DNA of 42,198 nt from JAJFVC01 sp039698075 (GTDB taxonomy: Bacteria > Planctomycetota > Planctomycetia > Pirellulales > Thermoguttaceae), in contig JBDKTJ010000033.1 of assembly GCA_039698075.1 (NCBI GenBank), forward strand, positions 1-42,198. Reading direction: 5' to 3'. The number at the start of each line of letters is the position of its first letter. The first letter of the stretch is position 1. Below the pieces are notes generated by a model. It did not search any database, was not told the DNA's origin, and worked only from the letters and a program-made list of their open reading frames with translations. The position numbers and the translations under genes are program-made. Below, one piece after another: positions 37,153 to 42,198 of this stretch.

Positions 37153-37899
37153 TTATAGCTTCCCCAGCACCGCTCGGATGCTTTGCAACAGGTCTTCACG
37201 GGTTTGTCGGCTGTTTTCGATGTCGAACCAAAGGACCCGGCCGCCAGCGTCGACCAGGAAAATTCGCGGCATTTTCTTGTCTTTGGCCACTCGGGCGAAC
37301 AGCTCGCCCCGGGCGTCCAGCAAAATGGGGAACGTCACGCCGGTTTGAGCGATTTCCTTTTGGACCAGGGCCGGCTCGTTGCCCACGTTGATGCCGATCG
37401 CCTGGACGCCCTTCGCGCCAAACGGTTCAACCACTTCTTTCATTAAATCCTGCAAAACCACCGGGGCGGTCAGTTGCGAACGATGGTCCGGGCCGATCGT
37501 CCAAAAACAAACGACCGAAAGCTTCGGACCGTACAGACTTTCCAGCGAGTGCGACTTGCCGCCGACGTCGGGCAGGCTGACCTCGGGCAGCGAATCGCCC
37601 ACTTTGACCAGACACGTTTCGCTCAACGCCCCGCTGAGCACGACTTTGGCGATCGTCGACGGCGGGACGATCGGCTGCGGTTTCGGACGTTGGACCAAAA
37701 CCTTTGGGGCAGGCTTCACGACTTGCGCTGTCTCCGTAGGCGACGGCTGCGGCGTTGCGGACTCCTGCGACGCAGGCGACGTGCTGGTTGCGGCGGGCTT
37801 CGGAGGCGTCGTGGTTTCGGAAGTTTTGGACTGGCACGCGCCGCACAGAATGCCTAGTATCGCCAAACTGACAATCCGAGAGCAATTGCGGAGCAACAT
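37153..37899 (-). CDS. Lipoprotein-like redoxin (TlpA-type) lacking the CxxC motif
   Basis: A 248-residue protein. The N-terminus MLLRNCSRIVSLAILGILCGAC looks like a lipoprotein signal with C22 as the lipidated residue, though the Cys at -3 departs from the usual lipobox. A Pro/Ser/Thr/Ala-rich linker (about 30-90) precedes a thioredoxin-like domain (about 105-248) with LPEVSLPDVGGKSHSLESLYGPKLSVV, ARGELFARVAKDKKMPRIFLVDAGGRV and the cis-Pro (MPRIFL). The active-site position reads FWTIGPDH, so there is no redox CxxC and thiol oxidoreductase activity is unlikely. The ATG at 37899 is preceded by AAGGAG. It sits 9 bp upstream of the nitrilase gene. Confidence 0.82.
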   Translation of the reverse strand: MLLRNCSRIVSLAILGILCGACQSKTSETTTPPKPAATSTSPASQESATPQPSPTETAQVVKPAPKVLVQRPKPQPIVPPSTIAKVVLSGALSETCLVKVGDSLPEVSLPDVGGKSHSLESLYGPKLSVVCFWTIGPDHRSQLTAPVVLQDLMKEVVEPFGAKGVQAIGINVGNEPALVQKEIAQTGVTFPILLDARGELFARVAKDKKMPRIFLVDAGGRVLWFDIENSRQTREDLLQSIRAVLGKL

Positions 37900-37988
37900 C
37901 CTTCGTTTCTCCTTGGACGAAAAGGACGCGACGGACTGCCGGCCTGTCGGACTTACGGGACGGATCGGCGATCGGTGTCGCATGGACC

Positions 37989-38009
37989 GGGCAGGTTGGC
38001 AACCTGTCC
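37989..38009. repeat. Short inverted repeat, copy 2
   Basis: Arms GGGCAGG and CCTGTCC (one G-T pair) flank the centre TTGGCAA. It resembles the element at 27063-27083 and, like it, lies upstream of a minus-strand gene, here about 90 bp before the redoxin start and 33 bp after the aspS stop. Confidence 0.5.
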
Positions 38010-38041
38010 TCTCGATAGTCTGGCGCGCGCGAGGCGTTTCG

Positions 38042-39808
38042 TCAACGGGTGGTTTTGACGCCCAATTCGCGCAGTTGCTTGGCGTCGACCACGCCCGGGG
38101 CGCCGGTCATCAGATCGGTGGCTCGTTGCGTCTTCGGAAAGGCGATCACATCGCGGATGTTGTCGAGCCCGCCGAACAACATGACGACCCGATCGATGCC
38201 CAGCGCGATTCCGCCGTGCGGCGGCGCGCCGTATTGCAGGGCGTCGAGCAAGAATCCAAAGCGTTCGCGGGCCGTCGCTTCGTCGATGCCCAGCAGCCCG
38301 AACACCTCGCTCTGAAGCTGCTGGTCGTGGATACGAATGGTGCCGCCGCCCGCCTCGTAACCGTTGATGACCAAGTCGTAGGCTTGAGCCCGGCATTTTT
38401 CGGGATTCGTCTGCAACAGCTCGCGGTCTTGCGGACGCGGCGAGGTGAACGGATGGTGCATTGCGGTCCAGCCGCCGGTTTCTTCGTCGGGGGCGAACAT
38501 CGGAAACTCGACGATCCACGAAAAGTTCATGGTCGAAGGATCGTAGAGCTTCAACTCCGCGCCGAGCCGCTTTCGCAGGGCGTACAACGCCTTGCAAGTA
38601 ATTTCAAACTTATCGGCGACGATCAACAACAGGTCGCCGGGCGCGGCGCCGAGTCGTTGGCCGATGCGGGCGAGCAGCTCGGGCGAAAAATTCTTTGCGA
38701 TCGGCGAGGCCAGCCGGCCATCCGATTCGACTTTGAACCACGCGAGCCCCTTCGCGCCGAAGTTTTCGACGACGAAAGCCGTCAGCTCGTCGATGCCTTT
38801 GCGCGAGTAGCGATCGGCGGCGCCCGAGGCGTTGATTCCTCGCACGCGGTTGCCGGACTCGGCCGCGCCGCGAAACACGTTGAACTCGGACTCGCGGGCC
38901 AGGTCGGTCAGGTCGGTCAGCTCCATGCCAAAACGCAGGTCGGGCGCGTCGTGGCCGAACCGCTCCATGGCCTCGTCGTAGGTCATGCGCGGCAACGGCA
39001 GCGAGACGTCCAGGCCCAAAATGTCCTTGGCCAATCGAGCCACCAGGCCCTCGATGATGCCCATGATGTCGTCCATCGTGATGAACGACATTTCGAGGTC
39101 CAGCTGCGTGAACTCCGGCTGGCGGTCGGCCCGAAGGTCCTCGTCGCGGAAACACTTGGCCACTTGAACGTAGCGGTCGTAGCCTGCGACCATCAGGATT
39201 TGCTTGTACAACTGCGGCGATTGCGGCAGCGCGTAAAATGTGCCCTGCTGAACGCGGCTTGGAACCAGGTAGTCGCGGGCGCCCTCGGGCGTGCTTCGGC
39301 CCAGCATCGGGGTCTCGATGTCGATGAACCCGAGCGCGTGGCAATAGTCGCGCATCGTCTTGACGATCTGACTGCGAAGCTGCAACGTCTGTTGCATTTC
39401 GGGGCGACGCAGGTCGATGAAGCGGTACTTCAGCCGGATGTCCTCGCCGGGCAGATCTTTGGCGGTCGGCTGGAACGGCGGCGTGGCGCTTCGATTGAGG
39501 ATTTCGAGATGTTGGGCCCGGAGCTCGATTTCGCCGGTGTCGAGTTTTGGGTTGACGGTGCCCTCGGGCCGGCGAGCCACTTTGCCGCGGACGAGAATGA
39601 CGTATTCGGATCGGAGCGTTTTGGCGGCGTGCAGGGTTTCGTCGCCGCTTTCGGGGGCGAAAACCACTTGGGTCTTGCCGTAGCGATCGCGCAGGTCGAT
39701 GAACAACACCCCGCTATGGTCGCGGTAGGTGTCGACCCAACCGCACAGGGTGGCCTGTTGTCCGACGTGTTCCAGACGCAACTGACCGCAAGTATGAGAT
39801 CGCAACAA
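38042..39808 (-). CDS. aspS: Aspartyl-tRNA synthetase
   Basis: A 588-residue bacterial-type class II synthetase: an N-terminal OB-fold anticodon-binding domain (1-110), a class II catalytic core with motif 2 (FRDEDLRADRQPEFTQLDLEM) and motif 3 (GIALGIDRVVMLFGG), and the bacterial GAD insertion. It charges tRNA-Asp with aspartate. The start is placed at a TTG (39808), giving MLRSHTCGQLR as in homologues, with GAGG nine bases upstream; a second TTG at 39826 has no such site. His31 and Gly83 match residues associated with the non-discriminating form, which also charges tRNA-Asn for later amidation (inference). A near-consensus promoter lies upstream. Confidence 0.95.
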   Translation of the reverse strand: MLRSHTCGQLRLEHVGQQATLCGWVDTYRDHSGVLFIDLRDRYGKTQVVFAPESGDETLHAAKTLRSEYVILVRGKVARRPEGTVNPKLDTGEIELRAQHLEILNRSATPPFQPTAKDLPGEDIRLKYRFIDLRRPEMQQTLQLRSQIVKTMRDYCHALGFIDIETPMLGRSTPEGARDYLVPSRVQQGTFYALPQSPQLYKQILMVAGYDRYVQVAKCFRDEDLRADRQPEFTQLDLEMSFITMDDIMGIIEGLVARLAKDILGLDVSLPLPRMTYDEAMERFGHDAPDLRFGMELTDLTDLARESEFNVFRGAAESGNRVRGINASGAADRYSRKGIDELTAFVVENFGAKGLAWFKVESDGRLASPIAKNFSPELLARIGQRLGAAPGDLLLIVADKFEITCKALYALRKRLGAELKLYDPSTMNFSWIVEFPMFAPDEETGGWTAMHHPFTSPRPQDRELLQTNPEKCRAQAYDLVINGYEAGGGTIRIHDQQLQSEVFGLLGIDEATARERFGFLLDALQYGAPPHGGIALGIDRVVMLFGGLDNIRDVIAFPKTQRATDLMTGAPGVVDAKQLRELGVKTTR

Positions 39809-39867
39809 GTTCGGAATCCTCGGCAAAAGGCGTTTTAGAGGGCCTCAAAAATCCGCGCGAATCCATT

Positions 39868-39897
39868 ACTATACGCTGGGTGATCGGCGTCTGTCAA
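39868..39897 (-). promoter_or_regulatory. Sigma-70 promoter of aspS
   Basis: On the minus strand a perfect TTGACA (39892-39897) and TATAGT (39868-39873) are 18 bp apart. Transcription would start near 39861, about 53 nt before the proposed TTG start at 39808. Confidence 0.8.
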
Positions 39898-40114
39898 CGG
39901 AGGGGGGGGTGAAAAGTCGGGTGCCGTGGTCACGGCGCCCGTGCTTGCCGACGGGGGGACGCGGGGAATTGTTGCGTCAAGAAAAAATTATCCGTCGCGG
40001 GGGTCAGACCGCGACGGGTTAATTGAATCGGCGACGAGTTGTCGTTCCGGTCGATTCCAAAACTGCTGCCGGTCGCGGGAGACTCGGCAGGATGGTTTGG
40101 GATCGGACAGGGGC
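39898..40114. other. Spacer between aspS and the HTH-receiver gene
   Basis: With the aspS leader and promoter this spacer totals about 300 bp. It has a G run near 39901-39908 and no protein-like frame. No T-tailed hairpin for the HTH-receiver gene was found. Confidence 0.4.
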
Positions 40115-40687
40115 TCAAACGAGCTCTTTTTTCGCGCCAATGAGGGTTCGCATCCGCTCGGCCAACAAGGCGGCGTCGAACGGCTTCTTGAACGTCTCGT
40201 TGATGCTCGAACGATCGAAGCTCAGCGAGCTGCCGTCGTCGGGCAACAAGGCGATCAGAATCACTTCCGAAAACTCGCTGTTTCGGCGGAGGTTCTGGCA
40301 AATCTGGAGCGCTTCGTTGCGCCCGATCGAGAAATCGACGATAATGCAGTCCGGATGGAAGCTCTCGGCTTGGATGCCGGCGTCGAAACCACTGGCGGCG
40401 ACGGCAGCTTTGAACGAGCGCTCCAAAGGCAGCTCACGCTTGAGGTTCTCGATCAAGACCTGGTCTTGAGCAACGATCAAGACCTTGGCCATGGCTTCGT
40501 CTTCCAAATCGCCCAGCGGCATTCCATGTTCCTTAAGGAACTTGATCAAATACTCGCGTGGAATGCGCCGGTCTTGCGATCCGGGGATGCGGTAACCCTT
40601 TAGCCGGCCCGAGTCGAACCACTTGCTAACGGTGCGCGGGGCCACCTTACAAATTTTGGCGACCTGACCAGTTGTGAAGACCTTCAT
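40115..40687 (-). CDS. HTH (BldC/MerR-like) protein with C-terminal receiver domain
   Basis: A 190-residue protein. Residues 1-53 are a winged helix-turn-helix of the excisionase/BldC/MerR type (VFTTGQVAKICKVAPRTVSKWFDSGRLKGYRIPGSQDRRIPREYL). Residues about 67-185 resemble a response-regulator receiver domain: the phospho-acceptor is D118 (IIVDFS), one acidic residue is at D75, and the conserved Lys-Pro is K168-P169. The usual acidic pair is reduced to one residue and the beta-4 Thr/Ser position reads Ala, so phosphorylation may be altered. DNA-binding first and receiver last is the reverse of most response regulators. No kinase gene is nearby. The ATG at 40687 follows GGAGAG; an upstream GTG (40786) overlaps a structured region and is less likely. 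Confidence 0.87.
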   Translation of the reverse strand: MKVFTTGQVAKICKVAPRTVSKWFDSGRLKGYRIPGSQDRRIPREYLIKFLKEHGMPLGDLEDEAMAKVLIVAQDQVLIENLKRELPLERSFKAAVAASGFDAGIQAESFHPDCIIVDFSIGRNEALQICQNLRRNSEFSEVILIALLPDDGSSLSFDRSSINETFKKPFDAALLAERMRTLIGAKKELV

Positions 40688-40763
40688 CGCAGGCTCTCCG
40701 ATATACAATTCACGTTGGTTTGGGTTTTGTCTCGGCCGAACGGTCGTCGGTCGAGCGTCTTTC

Positions 40764-40862
40764 GGTCCCTTGTTATCTGCGGACACGCCCTCTTCGCGCT
40801 CCGTCGTTTTCCGATGTCTCTCGGTGAAACATCGGCCTTCCGCAGACCTCTGGGTCGGGACC
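40764..40862. promoter_or_regulatory. Nested stem structure upstream of the HTH-receiver gene
   Basis: Three inverted repeats nest around one hairpin: GGTCCC/GGGACC (40764-40769 with 40857-40862), TCTGCGGA/TCCGCAGA (40776-40783 with 40839-40846) and CCGATGT/ACATCGG (40811-40817 with 40829-40835). In the minus-strand transcript this would lie about 75-175 nt before the start codon. It may be a leader RNA controlling the gene or a separate small RNA; it matches no riboswitch I recognise. Confidence 0.5.
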
Positions 40863-41541
40863 TCCGTAATTTCGCTTCACTTGCTTGGCTGTGGTTCAGC
40901 TCCTTCTGACCCGCGCCGCACTCATTACATCGGCAACCAGGGTATCCGGAAGTCAGAGAAAATCCGTAAAATAGGGAAGGTTGGTTTCAACCTCACTATT
41001 TTGATTGACTCGAACTCCAGGAATATCTTTCGAAATACCCGTGGTCGGCAGAGGTGGGACAAGCGTACCGCCAGCCTGAAGCACATCGGCACATGGCGGA
41101 AGGCCGTAAGAACGGTCTTGTGGCAGGTTCCCCCCTGTCGTTCCTTGCTCCAGGCTCGACATTCACTTACGTTCCTGTCATGCCTAAGAGCAAAGCTTCC
41201 GTTTGTTTACTTCGATCCCCGTAGGGGTAAGACTTTAGAGACTTTCTCCGGTCTTAGCGAGCAATCCGAAAAAATTGGCTCGGCGGACCGTGCGGATCGT
41301 AAGAGTTGAGACGATGGAATCGACGTAATCTGTTGCAACAACTAGACTTCCCACAATCGGTCAGAAAAACCTTACCGATTGTGGAAAATGTGAGGGCGAA
41401 AAACGACGCCCCAGAACTGTGATGACCACCCTGCGTTCGTCCCTGGTTGCTTTAAACGAGAATTAGTGCGGTTTCACTCTCGATGAGGGCGATTCAGTCG
41501 CCGAGTGGCTTGTCACGTCTGCGCACTTTCGCCAAACAAAC
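40863..41541. other. Long region without a convincing protein gene; several stem-loops
   Basis: It is AT-richer than the rest of the window. Visible structures: a stem with A-rich and T-rich outer arms (40968-41002), CCCC-GTA-GGGG (41217-41227), a nested hairpin TAAGAC...GTCTTA (41228-41257), and a perfect 11-bp inverted repeat (41352-41362 with 41375-41385). The plus-strand frame crossing it has no protein-like composition. I looked for tmRNA, RNase P RNA and tRNA signatures on both strands and found none, so a non-coding RNA is possible but unassigned. Confidence 0.4.
40968..41002. terminator. Bidirectional terminator-like hairpin
   Basis: AAAATAG (40968-40974) pairs with CTATTTT (40996-41002) outside an inner AGGTTG/CAACCT stem with a GTTT loop. 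Paired A and T tracts are typical of two-way intrinsic terminators. No annotated gene ends here, so the transcript it would end is unknown. Confidence 0.4.
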
Positions 41542-41577
41542 ACTCCCACCCCTCTCCATAAGGAAAGAGGTGGGAGT
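41542..41577 (-). terminator. Terminator of the partial Gfo/Idh/MocA gene
   Basis: Nine perfect base pairs (41542-41550 with 41569-41577) plus three inner pairs form a long stem 28 bp after the minus-strand stop. It is followed on the minus strand by GTTTGTTTG, an imperfect T tract. Confidence 0.6.
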
Positions 41578-41605
41578 TTGTGGACGTCTTTCTTGTTTTT
41601 TGAGC

Positions 41606-42198
41606 TCACGGAGCGTCGGAAGCCGGCGGGGCCGGATCTTTGCCATCGATCCAGGGACCGGCCAAGTCCATATACGCGGGCGGTTTCAGCAGGCTGCCCT
41701 TGTCGCCGGCCTTCCAGCCGGGCAAGTGATGGGGCTTGGCTCGCTCCTTGGACATCTTTTCCCACAGGCCCGGCCAGTTCGGGTTGACGTCGGACACTTG
41801 GCCGTTGTTGCAGAAGAAGACCTTGCCTTCGCGATAGCTTTTCACGGCGAGGTTGACGGTGGTCACGGCGGCGGCGCCCAATTCGGGGTCGTTGTTGACC
41901 AGGGCCGGGTCGCCGGCTTCGATCGCGTCGACGTAATTCTTGAAATGGACGTCGTCGATTTTTTTGACCTTTTCGACTTCGATCTTGTGCGGTTTCAGAC
42001 TGCCGTCGCCGGTGATTTGCGGACGTTCGGGCAGGAAATCGAACTTGTCCAGTCCGTAGGAGTTGTCGAAGACGAACGTGCCGAAGTGGCCGCGGATGGC
42101 GACGGGAATCGGGGCCATCATGGTGGACATCGACGACGAGATCAGCAGTTGACAGCCCTCGTTGTAATCGGCCGCCAAGGTGGCCAGATCGGGCACGT
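41606..42198 (-). CDS. Gfo/Idh/MocA-type oxidoreductase, C-terminal part (5' end missing)
   Basis: About 197 codons are open to the right edge, so the N-terminal nucleotide-binding domain lies outside the window. The visible part (AADYNEGCQLLISSSM, IRGHFGTFVFDN, HFKNYVDAIEAGDP, and GAAAVTTVNLAVKSYREGKVFF with CNNGQV) matches the C-terminal substrate domain of planctomycete Gfo/Idh/MocA proteins. The extended tail (GLWEKMSKERAKPHHLPGW, then a Pro-rich end) is also common there. Reaction and substrate are unknown; export by Tat is likely by analogy with the other three copies in this window. A hairpin terminator follows the stop. Confidence 0.8.
   Translation of the reverse strand, partial: VPDLATLAADYNEGCQLLISSSMSTMMAPIPVAIRGHFGTFVFDNSYGLDKFDFLPERPQITGDGSLKPHKIEVEKVKKIDDVHFKNYVDAIEAGDPALVNNDPELGAAAVTTVNLAVKSYREGKVFFCNNGQVSDVNPNWPGLWEKMSKERAKPHHLPGWKAGDKGSLLKPPAYMDLAGPWIDGKDPAPPASDAP

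Noticed and set aside
37144..37155. TATAAT box giving a leaderless transcript of the nitrilase gene
   Set aside because: No -35 element is found at 16-18 bp, and the box overlaps the stop codon of the upstream gene, so it may be coincidence.
40674..41309. A 211-codon plus-strand open frame across the intergenic region
   Set aside because: Its composition is not protein-like, it starts inside the opposite regulator gene, and it crosses several hairpins.
40960..41460. tmRNA or RNase P RNA in the long gene-free region
   Set aside because: The tmRNA TTCGA T-loop with CCA end, a tag frame ending in Ala-Ala, and the RNase P GAGGAAAGTCC and ACAGAA motifs were all absent on both strands.

Overview
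The window looks like a chromosomal segment of a Planctomycetota bacterium, probably the Pirellulales or a nearby group. This is inferred from gene content: high GC, several twin-arginine-exported Gfo/Idh/MocA proteins, a very long alpha-2-macroglobulin, an Hsp70 paralogue next to a DUF2760 gene, a futalosine-pathway menaquinone gene and an HTH-first response regulator. No rRNA, tRNA, CRISPR array, prophage or transposase was seen. Genes run off both edges.

Layout. 1-5304: 3' part of an alpha-2-macroglobulin-like protein. 5336-9757 (minus): a small unknown gene, an SDR oxidoreductase, a membrane-bound spermidine-synthase-like protein and alanine dehydrogenase. 9979-12312: a beta-hydroxyacid dehydrogenase converging on an exported Gfo/Idh/MocA protein. 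12487-15427 (minus): a primary-type sigma factor and ribosomal protein S1, with a clear promoter and terminator for rpsA. 15970-19811: a second exported Gfo/Idh/MocA gene, a broken copy of the start of mqnC, a PadR regulator/membrane protein pair, and intact mqnC. 19871-22923: a NatA-like ATPase and a NatB-like permease fused to a CPBP protease. 22976-27037 (minus): a third Gfo/Idh/MocA protein, then Hsp70 and DUF2760. 27164-29815 (minus): a glycosyltransferase and a polyprenyl-phosphate sugar transferase, separated by a telomere-like heptamer repeat. 30329-31765: a porin. 32046-35383: the most unusual unit (below). 35403-39808 (minus): an NAD synthetase split into two overlapping genes, a lipoprotein-like redoxin and aspartyl-tRNA synthetase. 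40115-42198: an HTH-receiver regulator with a structured upstream region, about 900 bp without a convincing protein gene, and a fourth, partial Gfo/Idh/MocA gene.

The candidate new system is the two-gene operon at 32046-35383. The first gene is a thiamine-diphosphate 2-oxoacid dehydrogenase E1 with alpha and beta halves fused. The second, overlapping it by 4 nt, is a lipoyl domain fused to a complete beta-ketoacyl-ACP synthase III. Neither an E2 acyltransferase nor an E3 dehydrogenase is nearby. The inferred chemistry is decarboxylation of a 2-oxoacid by E1, acylation of the swinging lipoyl arm, and direct delivery of the acyl group to the ketosynthase cysteine. That would start a fatty-acid or polyketide chain without a free acyl-CoA.

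Other notable points are the mqnC remnant flanking the PadR cassette, inverted-repeat structures around the HTH-receiver gene, a G-quadruplex-type repeat directly before a glycosyltransferase start codon, and a short inverted repeat found upstream of two unrelated genes.
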